In this document: positions 16,416 through 26,222 of the stretch, piece by piece
Layout: the number at the start of each line of letters is the position of its first letter
Position numbering within the stretch: position 1 is the stretch's first letter
Source: Pseudovibrio exalbescens
Lineage (GTDB): Bacteria; Pseudomonadota; Alphaproteobacteria; Rhizobiales; Stappiaceae
Reading direction: 5' to 3'
DNA length: 64,000 bases
Assembly: GCF_028737195.1 (NCBI RefSeq)
Contig: NZ_JAQZAJ010000003.1
Span: 496,001 to 560,000 of the forward strand
Program-made: the position numbers and the translations under genes
Notes under the pieces: generated by a model
The model's database searches: none
Told to the model about the DNA's origin: nothing
What the model saw: the letters and a program-made list of their open reading frames with translations, nothing else

Positions 16416-16939
16416 TCCAAATGGATACCCGTCAGGCCATCAATAGTGTGTGGTCTTCGGTTCTCAGATGGGTCTCTGTTATCAGCCAGATCGAAGGCGC
16501 TAGCCGAGAGCATGGCTGATAACTCTGCTTAACAAAACAGAACACCCCATTCCTCTTTCTGCAGCATTAAGCCCGTTAAGCGATTGGGGTTCATGATGGC
16601 GCGCACAGAAACGGAAATGGGTTTTACAAACACCAGAAAACACTCAAATAGTGCGCTGCGCCGTGCCCGCCGACAGACCTTGCTGGAAAGAACCTATAGG
16701 GCAGGGGCTTCGGCCCGACTGGGCATCGGTATGGAGATATGAGCGATTTGGTTGATGCTACTGGGAAGTTTACATACCCTTGGTAGTCTAATCCTGTGGA
16801 GCCAAGCTAAGTGTGATTTCTGAGAAGCTTGTTCTCTTGGTTTTTAAGAGTTGAGTTTCAGAAACGGTGAGCTTCCCCGCCACGAGTTTTATTTGAAATC
16901 GTTGCTTTTTATGCTGCCATTCGGCTGCTGCAAATTGGA
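16416..16939. other. Island spacer without a supported gene
   Basis: About 520 bases. No frame, tRNA or repeat is convincing. An origin for the excised form could lie here next to the winged-helix gene, but I see no iteron set. Confidence 0.4.
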
Positions 16940-17194
16940 TCACGGTTTGGTATCCCAAACATGCTTGGATGACTTCGGGAGGTGTGGTGGCTTTCCCTCG
17001 GCAAGTCGATCCTGCAGGAACTTCTCTGCCTCTTCCCTAGGGCATTTCCAAGCTTCGAGTTCGGCTTTGAGGCGGTAGAAGATAGGGGCGTAGACATCGC
17101 CATACTCCAAAACCACCCAGGCCATGAAGGTGACCGCATTCTCTAATCTTTCGCGGGTGACGGGACCTTTAGGTGTGCGCTGTTTCTTTTTCAT
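16940..17194 (-). CDS. Small basic hypothetical protein, 84 aa
   Basis: 84 residues from the ATG at 17194, preferred because GGAG lies 5 bases upstream; the frame runs back to 17233. It begins MKKKQRTPKGPVTRERLENA, has an aromatic middle (VVLEYGDVYAPIFYRLKAEL) and looks helical. I recognise no family. It has a sound ribosome site and coding-like composition. Confidence 0.6.
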   Translation of the reverse strand: MKKKQRTPKGPVTRERLENAVTFMAWVVLEYGDVYAPIFYRLKAELEAWKCPREEAEKFLQDRLAEGKPPHLPKSSKHVWDTKP

Positions 17195-17910
17195 TGCTAC
17201 TCCACTGCATTGAAATGAAAAGTAGTAAGCCATTTTGAAACACCCGGGCTCTAGCTCGTAGGTTGCGTAGGGCGAGTACTTGTTCGTCGTTTTGTATTTC
17301 TGTCGCGAATACTGTCGAATATTTTTCTTGAATCGGTTTCAGTCCAATTTTTCAATTTTAGAAATTATTAAAGGAGGAACTGAGAGCTTGCCATCCCCTA
17401 GAAGCCCTTAAGATGTCTCCCAGCCCCTTCCGTTCCTGAGAGGCGATATGAACCTCGGTGGCTTCATAGTGAGCTTTGCAGGAGTTGGGTTATTGCACCA
17501 CCCGTCCTCAGAGGAAATCTGTGTGAAGGGCCGGCAGGTAGTACGGTTTCGGAGGATGGAATTGCTTGTGCGCTCTCGCTTGGGCTTCGGTGCGTCAGGG
17601 AGATGTAGTTGTTCCAGCGCATGTCGGGGCATGCCACCTTCAACGGTATGAAGCAAAACGCCATCGGAAATCAGCGGATAAGGGGCACTTCTTATCCGCT
17701 GACTTTTTCGTCCAGCCCTTTGTTTGAGCTACAACTTGCGATCTTCACGAAGCCATGCTGTTTCAGACAGTTCGGGCAACATCTCAGGAGCGGGAGTAAG
17801 GGCGTGCTAAAGGTCTTGTGGGTCGCTGACGGCCATTTTGCAAAGCCTATCGATGAGTTGGCGTGTGCGTTATCGCTTACTGCCCAGAAACTAGATTTGC
17901 ATGTCAAATG
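17195..17910. other. Spacer between small gene and defence operon end
   Basis: About 715 bases without a gene I can support. It contains one strong hairpin (17671-17708) listed separately. Several short frames overlap on both strands and none shows a family pattern, so decayed DNA is likely. Confidence 0.4.
17671..17708 (+). terminator. Strong hairpin with T tract
   Basis: TCAGCGGATAAG (17671-17682) pairs perfectly with CTTATCCGCTGA (17691-17702) over an 8-base loop, followed by CTTTTT. It has the form of a plus-strand terminator, although no plus-strand gene ends just before it. It also lies about 200 bases beyond the end of the minus-strand operon. Confidence 0.6.
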
Positions 17911-18681
17911 CTATTCATTGGGGGCTTTATTCTCGAAAACCTTCGACCTGTGCCATTCAAGAAAGAACCTATGCTGATCGGTTAGTAGCAGCGGTTTATT
18001 GAAACGAAGACTTTCTTTCGCGGCAGTATCTAGTTGCTTTGAAAATGTTGGATACCCGTCATTGCTGAACGTTACGAGACCACTATCAAATGCCGCATCC
18101 CAAAAAGCGGATAGAAGTAAGCCATTATAAATACTGAGCCGTTCGTCGTCGTGTTTGCAGTCACTCCATGGTTTAATGTGCGAAGCTCTAAGGAGTGACT
18201 GGTTTGCGATTCCGGTTAGGGGGCATCGGCCCTGCCAGTACTCGATCAAACGTTGGCGGAAAATATTTTGTCCAACACGTTGAACCACCAGCCGTTCCGC
18301 CTCGGTGTTTCTTGGCAAATTTTTTGTTTCATTGATGAACTCCTGAAGCGGTGCGTCTGGGAGGCTTGCGGCTAGCTCGTAAACTCTCGGCATCACGCCA
18401 TAAAGCTGTGCCAGCGAGGCAAACTGGAACCGTGCGAGGCCCGGTCCTGCTGCATCGGACGCTTCAATCCCGATCTCTGCAATAACTCCGGCGTGATCCA
18501 GGGCGAGGAACCACGCGCCGGAACTGTCCCGAGCCAGCCAAATTGAACCCTGCGCTGTTGTCGAGCTGTAGTTTCGCCATCCACCGGTCTCACCATGGTT
18601 CCGGCGATAGCCATTCCGGAATGCAAGCTGTTCGCACTCGTGGCAGGTCACGAAGGATTGGGGCGTTTCAATTACAACCAT
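17911..18681 (-). CDS. HNH endonuclease, last gene of the defence operon
   Basis: 256 residues from ATG at 18681, two bases after the previous stop; a TTG at 18687 would overlap it. The HNH nuclease domain is in the C-terminal half: a Cys in GRCPLTG, ASHIKPWSDCKHDDERLSIY and NGLLLSAFWDAAFDSGLVTF (about residues 150-200), the pattern of the HNH_2 (PF13391) restriction-nuclease family. A CHEC pair near residues 12-15 may bind metal. It is the only clear nuclease in the operon and is the probable effector that cuts unmodified or invading DNA. Confidence 0.85.
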   Translation of the reverse strand: MVVIETPQSFVTCHECEQLAFRNGYRRNHGETGGWRNYSSTTAQGSIWLARDSSGAWFLALDHAGVIAEIGIEASDAAGPGLARFQFASLAQLYGVMPRVYELAASLPDAPLQEFINETKNLPRNTEAERLVVQRVGQNIFRQRLIEYWQGRCPLTGIANQSLLRASHIKPWSDCKHDDERLSIYNGLLLSAFWDAAFDSGLVTFSNDGYPTFSKQLDTAAKESLRFNKPLLLTDQHRFFLEWHRSKVFENKAPNE

Positions 18682-18683
18682 GG

Positions 18684-19472
18684 TCAACCGTCCAATTGAT
18701 CCAGCAGTCTGGCCCTCATGTCCTCTAGCGAGGGCATCACGTCCTTCTCGCGAACCAGCATGCGCACCTCGTTTTCGAAGTGCTCGAGGAAGATGGAGAA
18801 GACGGCTCCCTCGTCGTCTTCAGCCGCTGATGCCATGAAGGCGTCTACCAACTCGTCAGCCAGTTCGGACAGATTAGCCTTAGGGTCGATGAGTGCGTCG
18901 CAGCCGTTGGCAATGAGATCCATCGCCTCGTCTCTGTCAGACAGGATGGACCAAACCATACCCGAGCCGTCGACTTCGTAACTGATAACGTCTCCGCGGT
19001 CAGGGCCAATCAGGTCGAGCGTGCGGCGTGACGCACGGGTATTCACCTCGTCGTGGACGAGCGACACAATCCCATCCATCCAGATGCTACCGAGGGATTC
19101 CTCCTCGTCGCAATCGATGTCCTCTTCGTATGCTCGCGCGCTCAGGAAAGTCTGGGCGTGTTTCGGCAGTTTCTCAACTTCGGAAAGGATCACCGCGCGC
19201 ACAACGTCGTCGAAAGCGTCTGAGAACGAGCCGAGGTTGACATCATCCCAGCCAATGTTGTCATCGAACGGCCCCTCCTGCAGCGACCAGCAGTATTCAT
19301 CCCAGAGGTGACGAGCCGCGACATCGCCAAAGATTCCATTGGCCGGTTGGGAGCGCAGATCGGCGATAACTGAACTTGCGATTAGTTTAATCCCGGCGCG
19401 GGCAAAGTCCTCCGCCGCAGATTGAAGCCTGGCCAAGCCGTCTCGGCTGACCTCAATAGTATCCTCGTCCAT
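18684..19472 (-). CDS. Very acidic hypothetical protein, 262 aa, in the defence operon
   Basis: 262 residues. I count about 60 Asp/Glu against about 21 Lys/Arg, spread along the chain, with clusters such as EEDIDCDEEE and AAEDDEG. I recognise no family or catalytic motif. It starts 3 bases after the methyltransferase stop and ends just before the HNH gene, so it is tightly coupled to both. High acidity could mean DNA mimicry, a modulator or inhibitor of the nuclease, or an adaptor, but none of this is shown by the sequence. It is the least explained part of the operon. Confidence 0.72.
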   Translation of the reverse strand: MDEDTIEVSRDGLARLQSAAEDFARAGIKLIASSVIADLRSQPANGIFGDVAARHLWDEYCWSLQEGPFDDNIGWDDVNLGSFSDAFDDVVRAVILSEVEKLPKHAQTFLSARAYEEDIDCDEEESLGSIWMDGIVSLVHDEVNTRASRRTLDLIGPDRGDVISYEVDGSGMVWSILSDRDEAMDLIANGCDALIDPKANLSELADELVDAFMASAAEDDEGAVFSIFLEHFENEVRMLVREKDVMPSLEDMRARLLDQLDG

Positions 19473-19475
19473 CGC

Positions 19476-22400
19476 CTACATCCCCATTTCGGTAAATTCG
19501 CCGTTCGCTTCCATCCGGTCCCAGGCGGCGAGGACGAGGCGGCGGGTGCGGTATTCGCCGTGCTGGCGGATTTCCTTTTCCTTGAGGACGCGGAAGGTTT
19601 CCGAGGGGTAGTCGGGGCCCTTCACGTCGGCGGGGTCGAGGATGTAGCGCAGCTCGTCGCGGGTCAGGCCGTAGGCGCGGGCGTAGAAGGCGTCGAGATC
19701 GGCGCGCAGGTGGGTGCGGCGGTTCTCGTCCCACGCGAAGGGCGGGCCGTCATGCCCCAGATCGCGGGCGAAGGGGGCGAGGCTGTGCGAGGTGTAGGTG
19801 AGTTCCAGCACCTTCGGGGTGATGAAGGCGAGGCGGGATTCGGTGTAGAATTCTGGTGGAAGAATGGGGAACTGAAATAAGAGGTATAGATTAAGATTTG
19901 CCCCGCCCAATTTCTGCCGCGCAGCGAAATCGACGACCAAAGATGCGCAGTTTGCTGCAAGGCTAGCTATCTTGCGAGGGTCCATCTCCTTCGGAAGGAT
20001 CCAGATTGGAAAGCTATTTCCAACGGCTACCATCGGAATTATACACGAAATGAAGGTTCTCTCATCCGTAGCTCTCGCAAGCCCACGATGCCCAAAAAGC
20101 CAATCGTGGTGCCAGTCGGTGGACACGAGTCTTGAAACAACCTCACTTTTTGGCACCCAATAGCGAGGCAAGGGGTCAAAACTATCGTTTATTTTTTCGT
20201 TTTGCGTTACATCATGAGATTTTGTGCCATCCGGCATGTATCCGGCCCAGCGATGGTCATAGAGATGAACCATCTTAGCTTCGTAGAGCGGCAAATAATC
20301 TTTTTCAGCGTAGTCGTTTTTTACCGCACCGTTTTCAGAACAGACCACTTCCTCTTGGATATGTGGATCGGGGTCCTTGCTGATGAAACTGTCTTTTTCG
20401 AGATCACAAGCAGATTTGAACCAATCAGAGTCTTCGGTCATATGCCAAATGCGCGTATAGACTCTAACGCTCCAAGGATTGCCGTCCTTCTTATTTCCCT
20501 CGTCGATCAAAACAGGCGCGTTGCGATAGATCTTTGCAGTCAGTTCGGCATCTAAGCGAGAGCGGAATACTGGAACCGTCTTGGTATTTGGGTTGATAGC
20601 CGCTATCTGCTCAGGACTTAAAGTGAAATTGCGCTCGGGTTCAGCTAGCTGTGCAGGTTCAGTCAAAAAGAACGCAAAATGCGCCTCAGGTTCATCCCGA
20701 CCAATGCTGAGTAAGCAAAACTTGTAGCTTCGATGTACGGCTTGGAAAATCGGCGCGGAGTTCTCGAAATCGATTAAGCTCGCAAGCCTCTTTGCCTCAA
20801 CCAAATGCGCAAAGAACGGTGCAGTGGTCGCATCAGTTGCCACGCCGGTCGGTACAATTACTCCAGCACGCTGGCGCGCTAGATTGGAGAAGAGTTCGGC
20901 GAACAAAGCATAAGTATTTACGTCACCTCGACCCGCAAGTGCAAAACGACCGCCGTCCTCTCCCGAAAGACGGGCGAATTCACTGCTCGCGTCGGCCTCA
21001 CGCTTTGCCGCAATGAAGGCATTGTGGAGAGTTCTTTCGGGGCTACCTTCTGGCGCTGCGGCCAATGATCTTATTAGCTTGTCGCGAGCCGTCTTGTTGG
21101 CAGCACTCGCAATGTCGGGGGAAAGGGTAGCAAAAAATTCTTGCTCCTGAAGCTTAACCCGTTCCCACGGCGGGTTTCCTAGAACCACGTCAAACCCGCC
21201 GCGCTGCATCACATCGGGGAACTCCAGCGGCCAGTGGAAAGCCCGCGCACGGCGCGCTGCCTTGGGCGCGTCCACCATCGCCTGCCGCATCTTGCCCTGA
21301 TTGAGGGCCATCCACAGCTCCTCGGTCGTCGGCACGGTGCGGGCCGACGCCCCCGCAGGAGCCCCGCCGACCTTGGGCAGCACGAAGGCTGCGACATAGA
21401 GGTCCGAGGCCGTCTTCGCGCGGACAAAGGTCCGCCCCTTACGCAGTTCCTTGAACCGCTTGGCCTTGGCGCCGATCTGCTCGACCGTATCCTCGGGCAG
21501 GTCGCGGAAGCCCGAGAAATCCAGCGCCAGCGGCTTCACCTCGGGCATGGACGCCTGACCGGTGCCGAAGTCGAACCCGCCTTGGCCCGCAGTCGCGTCG
21601 CGATTGGCCTTGAGGTAGTATTTCGCGGTTTCCTTGTCGTCGCCGGTCAGCGGCTTATAGGCAGCATCGGGAATGCCGTCCTCCAGCACCTGCAAGTCAA
21701 AAACCCCCAGCAGCGCGTCGCCGCAGCGGATCTGCGCGTCGAAAAAGCCGAGGGGAAGGCCCGGGTCCACCGTCTCGATCCAGAGCGCGACCTTGGTCAG
21801 CTCCACCGCCATCGGGTTGCGATCCACCCCGTGGATGCAGCAGCGCGCAACATCGCGCAGGGCATGGCGGAAATCGGCGAGCGAGGGCGTGCCGCCATGA
21901 TCTTGGGTGGCCCGGATGCGCGCAAGCCGCGTGGCGATGCGGCGGGCGGCGGCCAGCAGGAAGTGGCCCGAACCGCAGGCGGGGTCGATGACCGAGAGTT
22001 TCAGCAGCGCCTTGGCGGGATCGTCCGCCTCGGCCTCGGTCTTGTCGAGCACGGGGTCGAGCGCGGTGTCGAGCAGCGCCTGGACGAGGCTGTCGGGCGT
22101 GTAGTAGGAGCCGGTGGTCTTGCGCTGGTTGCCCTTCTGCTCGGCCGCCTCGGAGGCGAAGACCAGCGTCTTGCCATCATCGCCGAGCTGGGGCTGCAGT
22201 TCGAGGAGGGACTCGTAGACCGAGCCCAGTTCCTCGGTCTCCATCGCACGCCAGTTAACGGGGACCATGCCGGTTTTGTCCGAGAGCCAGGAGAGGCGGT
22301 AGAGCGCCTCCATGAAGGCCTTGTTGCGCAGGCGGGCGGTTTCAAAATGAGGCAAACGGTCGTCGGCAAAGAGGCCACCAAGCGCCGGGAGGGCGAGTGC

Positions 22401-23447
22401 TGGCTGGCCATTGGCGAGCGCCTTGAAGACGATCTTGACGCCTTCGTAGCGGTCGTGGTGCTTGTCCCAAGTCGCGGCGCGGTAGCATTGCTTTCGGAGC
22501 GCTGCGAGGCTGTAGCCTTCGGCGTAGAGCGCGCGGGCCTCCGCCTTCGATTTCGCCGGGTGTAGGAGGTTCCGATCCTCGGCGACCATCAGGAAGATCA
22601 GCCGGTAGACGAGGCGGAGGAGTTCGTTGAACCAGGTGGTGAGGTTCACCTCGCCCGATTTCAGTTTGGCCGCGAGCTCTGGGTTGGCTTCGAGGAAGCC
22701 CGAGCCCAGAACCTTGAGCGCGATCTGGACCTGGTCTGCCAGGCGGTCACGCGCGGCCTCGCCCTCGCGGGAGCCTGCCTCGCGCCAGCGCTCCAACGGG
22801 CAGTCGGTGGCCGGGGTGTCGGCGGCGCCGAAACGGGTCCGGTGTATCAGGAGCCAGAGCGCGGCGAAGGACGCGATGTCGTCGTTGGTGAACATCTGCG
22901 CCAAATCGGCCTCGATATAGGCCGGGCGGGTCAGAGAGGCATTGTCGCGCATGAGGCGCAACTGCATTCCGTTGGTCACGATGCCCCAGAGAGCCTCGTC
23001 CCGATCATTCAGGTAGTCCTGAAGGGCGAAGGCTGGAGAGCGCGACCTGTCCGTCGAGAGCGTCGGGCTGCGACGGTCAAGCAGTTCGGACGGGGGGACG
23101 ACCACAACGGGTACACGGTCGGACGCGATCAGAGCGATCGGTGCCGCTGCTAGGGCGAGGTCGGAATACCCGAAGGTTTCCTTGAAGAAGTCGGCAATGA
23201 AACGCGTGGTTGCTGCGGCCGAGGGGTGCTCAATCTTTGCAAAGGCGTCGAAATGCGATTGGCCCACGCGGAAGGCGGTGGCGATTTCCTCGCGGATCTG
23301 GAGACCTTTGCGAACCCCGTATTCCTCGGGGGATTGCTCGGTTGCCTGGCGCTGATCGATCTTGGCGATCATCGCAGGCGCGATCAGGTTGCCTTCGAGG
23401 CCTAGCGACGGCCACGCGGTCATATCGGTGATTGGTTTGCGGGCCAT
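19476..23447 (-). CDS. Eco57I-type N6-adenine DNA methyltransferase
   Basis: 1323 residues. The SAM-binding motif I is DPACGSGHFL at about residues 488-497 and catalytic motif IV is GNPPW at about 757, the order of gamma-class adenine methyltransferases of the Eco57I/PglX type. The first 480 residues are a helical region of the kind found in PglX and DrmMI; I see no PD-D/ExK or HNH motif in it. A target-recognition region follows to about residue 1250. In size and architecture it resembles DrmMI of class 1 DISARM, and it probably marks host DNA as self. It starts 3 bases after the SNF2 helicase stop. Confidence 0.9.
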   Translation of the reverse strand: MARKPITDMTAWPSLGLEGNLIAPAMIAKIDQRQATEQSPEEYGVRKGLQIREEIATAFRVGQSHFDAFAKIEHPSAAATTRFIADFFKETFGYSDLALAAAPIALIASDRVPVVVVPPSELLDRRSPTLSTDRSRSPAFALQDYLNDRDEALWGIVTNGMQLRLMRDNASLTRPAYIEADLAQMFTNDDIASFAALWLLIHRTRFGAADTPATDCPLERWREAGSREGEAARDRLADQVQIALKVLGSGFLEANPELAAKLKSGEVNLTTWFNELLRLVYRLIFLMVAEDRNLLHPAKSKAEARALYAEGYSLAALRKQCYRAATWDKHHDRYEGVKIVFKALANGQPALALPALGGLFADDRLPHFETARLRNKAFMEALYRLSWLSDKTGMVPVNWRAMETEELGSVYESLLELQPQLGDDGKTLVFASEAAEQKGNQRKTTGSYYTPDSLVQALLDTALDPVLDKTEAEADDPAKALLKLSVIDPACGSGHFLLAAARRIATRLARIRATQDHGGTPSLADFRHALRDVARCCIHGVDRNPMAVELTKVALWIETVDPGLPLGFFDAQIRCGDALLGVFDLQVLEDGIPDAAYKPLTGDDKETAKYYLKANRDATAGQGGFDFGTGQASMPEVKPLALDFSGFRDLPEDTVEQIGAKAKRFKELRKGRTFVRAKTASDLYVAAFVLPKVGGAPAGASARTVPTTEELWMALNQGKMRQAMVDAPKAARRARAFHWPLEFPDVMQRGGFDVVLGNPPWERVKLQEQEFFATLSPDIASAANKTARDKLIRSLAAAPEGSPERTLHNAFIAAKREADASSEFARLSGEDGGRFALAGRGDVNTYALFAELFSNLARQRAGVIVPTGVATDATTAPFFAHLVEAKRLASLIDFENSAPIFQAVHRSYKFCLLSIGRDEPEAHFAFFLTEPAQLAEPERNFTLSPEQIAAINPNTKTVPVFRSRLDAELTAKIYRNAPVLIDEGNKKDGNPWSVRVYTRIWHMTEDSDWFKSACDLEKDSFISKDPDPHIQEEVVCSENGAVKNDYAEKDYLPLYEAKMVHLYDHRWAGYMPDGTKSHDVTQNEKINDSFDPLPRYWVPKSEVVSRLVSTDWHHDWLFGHRGLARATDERTFISCIIPMVAVGNSFPIWILPKEMDPRKIASLAANCASLVVDFAARQKLGGANLNLYLLFQFPILPPEFYTESRLAFITPKVLELTYTSHSLAPFARDLGHDGPPFAWDENRRTHLRADLDAFYARAYGLTRDELRYILDPADVKGPDYPSETFRVLKEKEIRQHGEYRTRRLVLAAWDRMEANGEFTEMGM

Positions 23448-23449
23448 GA

Positions 23450-26221
23450 TTACACCTCCCCCGGAACAAGAACGAAGAGGCCGATGACGTCTGGGGGAAT
23501 GATCGGGTCGACACTGACACGCGACGCAGAACCGGCTGCGGCACGAAGACGGGCGTGGTCTTCAACCAGCTCCGCGGCACGCTGTTGCACGAAATCGGCA
23601 ATCGGGCCGCCCAGCAGGTCAGGAAGGGCCGCCTTCGCCGTATTGATCATCCGGTCGCGGGCGACAGGCGCAAGATCAGCAGTCGCGGGAGAGGCAAGCA
23701 GCGCGTGCGCCTCGCTGCCAGAGGCGATTACCGAATTGCTGTCAAGGGCAACGAGGGCGGCTTCCTCTGCCAGCAGAAGGCGTTCACGCCGCGCATGGAC
23801 GGTAAGCTTGTAACGAATGCGCAAGAGAGCGACACGCGTCATCTGAGTGACGGCGGCACTCGGCCAGGCCCCGACACGGCCGATGCCCAGATCCGGCAGT
23901 GCTTCGGTGTCGAGAGAGGCTTCAAGCAGGCTTTCTGCCAGGGACGATGTCAGCGGATGGGTTCTGGTCAGAAGTGAAGCGCCTGATGGCACCGGTTCCT
24001 GCGTGGCCAGTTTCACAGAGCCTTTCAGCCCACGCTGCTCCAGCTTTTCCTTGAGGCTATCCTGAAGGGCATGCACGTGGGCGAACTGCAGTACTTTCTT
24101 CTTCTCGAGAGGCACCCCGAACCGAGACATCGCGCGCTCGAGAAATTCGAGCGTTTCCGCTGGCGATCCAAGCAGGGACTTCACCTTGTCCCATTCAGGA
24201 GCGACCTCACTTGGCTTCATGGCGTTTTGTGCAAACCGGGCGCGTGACCGCTTTTCATTCTCGCTTGCGTCGCGCCAGCGGGTCTCCATCACCTGGATGC
24301 CGTCGCCGATTTGCAGGTCCAGCGTTAGCTGCTTGTGATTGCCACCGTCACGGCGGAGCATCATCGCGGCCATCAATGCATCGGTTACTGGTCCACGCTC
24401 ATCAGGGAGTGGGACTGTAACACCGGTTGCTTCCCGGATGTCCTTAGCTTTACGAAGGATGACATCTAGTACAGCACCGTCGATCGCGCTGTCGGGCGAG
24501 AACATCATAATTGAACGAACGAGTTCTGCAGGCTGGCCGAAACGATCCACGCGTCCTTCGCGTTGTTGATGCCGTGTGGGGTTCCAGCAAAGGTCATAAT
24601 GGACCACAGTATCGAATACTTGCTGCAGGTTGATACCCTCGGACAAACAGTCCGTTGCGACGAGAATGCGCTGATCCCCGTCACCACCATCCTCGGGCGC
24701 CATTTCCGCGACGCGATCACGACGTTCGTCCGGCGTCAATTCACCTGTCACGGCCTGCACATTCAGTTTGGGGAAGGCCTTCCGAAGCCCTTTTTTTACA
24801 TGTTCCGCAGTGGCGAGGTAGCGGCAGAAGACGACGGGGTTGGCGCCGTTTTTGATCAAGGGCTTGAGAGCCTTGATGAGGGCGTTCAGCTTGGGATCTT
24901 CGGCGGTCAGAAGTTCGCAGGCCTTGTCGAGCAGCCCTTGGAGAGCGGGATCATTTGAGAACACAGTGTTTGGCTCAATGTCCACGGCGTCTTCATCATC
25001 GCCATCTTCGTCGTAAATCTGCGGCTCGATGCGGTCGTCTTCATTGGAAGCCCGGTTTCGCAACGCGCTCATTGCGGCTGCGGGTGATGATCCGACACAG
25101 CGCATCAGCGCTAGAGTGCCCCAGAAGGCGAGACGGCGATCCTTCTGCGCATCTCCGGCCCGAGATACGACCGAGAAACAGTAATCAAGTACGGCCTCTT
25201 GGAAGGATCGATGCTCGGCGTTCAGGCGATACGAATATTCGGTGGTCTCGTGCTTGGGGAACGAGCGGTTCTCATCCCAGTCGCCCTCGATCAGGTCGAC
25301 GCGCCGGCGCTGAACAAAGTGCCTGACAAGGCGCTCGCGGTATTTCTGGTTGTCGAAGTTGACGGTCCCGAATTCCGTGTCGATCAGCGACAGAAGCCGA
25401 GCGAACGCATCTTCATCTCCGGAGTGCGGCGTGGCTGTCAGCAGGATCAACCGACGCTCAGGATCGCGCGCAAGGCCTTGGAGCAGGTCGAAACGCTGCT
25501 GCTTTCCCTTGTGCGTCCCGACGCAGGCGTGTGCCTCATCAACGATAACGAAATCCGGGCAGGCCCTGGCGAACCCATCCCGACGCTTCTCGGCTTTGAT
25601 GTAGTCAAGGCTGACCACCGTGAACGGATAGGCATCGAAAAGGGTCTGCGCCAATGGGAGGTTGCGCTCCAGACGCGCCGCAGTCCCGGAGGTGACGGCA
25701 ACGGCATCGATCCCGAAGCGATCCTTCAGTTCTGTGATCCACTGGTCCACGAGGTGCGGAGGACAGAGAACCGAAAACGCATCGACCTCTCCGCGATCCA
25801 TGAGTTCACGGAGGATCAGACCAGCTTCAATGGTTTTGCCGATGCCAACGTCGTCGGCAATCAACAGCCGCGGGACCTGAAGCCGAAGGGCCATGAGAAG
25901 CGGGACCAGCTGGTACGCCCGAGGCTCAAACGCAAGCTGTGCAGCGGATCGGAAAGGGCCCGCCCCTCGACGGAGGGTCAATCGCAACGCGTCGGCGAGA
26001 AGCGCCGCCTTAGATTGCACAGTTGGACGAGCATCTTCCGGTAGATCGAAGCGAGCAGCCTCAACCGTTGTCAGCTCAAGTTCCGGAGCGAGAACAATGA
26101 TGTCGTTTTCATTGCCCGAAAGAGGGCGCAGGGCAAGCAAACCCTCGCCGGGTGCTGGCAAAGTAACCCATTCACGGCCGCGTGCTCTGACGAGATCTCC
26201 AGGGGTGAAATCAATGGTCAT
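23450..26221 (-). CDS. SNF2-family helicase, DrmD-like
   Basis: 923 residues from the ATG at 26221, one base after the previous stop; the frame extends back to 26287 but that would overlap the helicase gene. An N-terminal segment (FTPGDLVRARGREWVTLP) is followed by Walker A ADDVGIGKT (about residues 122-130), DEAH (about 228-231) and motif VI RHQQREGRVDRFGQ (about 550). This is the SNF2/RapA-type double-stranded DNA translocase layout. It resembles DrmD, the SNF2 helicase of class 1 DISARM, which also pairs with an Eco57I-type methylase. The C-terminal 300 residues are helical and of unknown role. Confidence 0.88.
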   Translation of the reverse strand: MTIDFTPGDLVRARGREWVTLPAPGEGLLALRPLSGNENDIIVLAPELELTTVEAARFDLPEDARPTVQSKAALLADALRLTLRRGAGPFRSAAQLAFEPRAYQLVPLLMALRLQVPRLLIADDVGIGKTIEAGLILRELMDRGEVDAFSVLCPPHLVDQWITELKDRFGIDAVAVTSGTAARLERNLPLAQTLFDAYPFTVVSLDYIKAEKRRDGFARACPDFVIVDEAHACVGTHKGKQQRFDLLQGLARDPERRLILLTATPHSGDEDAFARLLSLIDTEFGTVNFDNQKYRERLVRHFVQRRRVDLIEGDWDENRSFPKHETTEYSYRLNAEHRSFQEAVLDYCFSVVSRAGDAQKDRRLAFWGTLALMRCVGSSPAAAMSALRNRASNEDDRIEPQIYDEDGDDEDAVDIEPNTVFSNDPALQGLLDKACELLTAEDPKLNALIKALKPLIKNGANPVVFCRYLATAEHVKKGLRKAFPKLNVQAVTGELTPDERRDRVAEMAPEDGGDGDQRILVATDCLSEGINLQQVFDTVVHYDLCWNPTRHQQREGRVDRFGQPAELVRSIMMFSPDSAIDGAVLDVILRKAKDIREATGVTVPLPDERGPVTDALMAAMMLRRDGGNHKQLTLDLQIGDGIQVMETRWRDASENEKRSRARFAQNAMKPSEVAPEWDKVKSLLGSPAETLEFLERAMSRFGVPLEKKKVLQFAHVHALQDSLKEKLEQRGLKGSVKLATQEPVPSGASLLTRTHPLTSSLAESLLEASLDTEALPDLGIGRVGAWPSAAVTQMTRVALLRIRYKLTVHARRERLLLAEEAALVALDSNSVIASGSEAHALLASPATADLAPVARDRMINTAKAALPDLLGGPIADFVQQRAAELVEDHARLRAAAGSASRVSVDPIIPPDVIGLFVLVPGEV

Positions 26222-26222
26222 A

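Noticed and set aside
21234-22565. 443-codon plus-strand frame within the methyltransferase gene
   Set aside because: It is antisense to the methyltransferase catalytic region; its Gly/Arg/Ala-rich sequence has no motifs.
19476-23447. Type IIG restriction enzyme with its own nuclease domain
   Set aside because: No PD-D/ExK or HNH motif was seen in the N-terminal 480 residues; the HNH nuclease is a separate gene.
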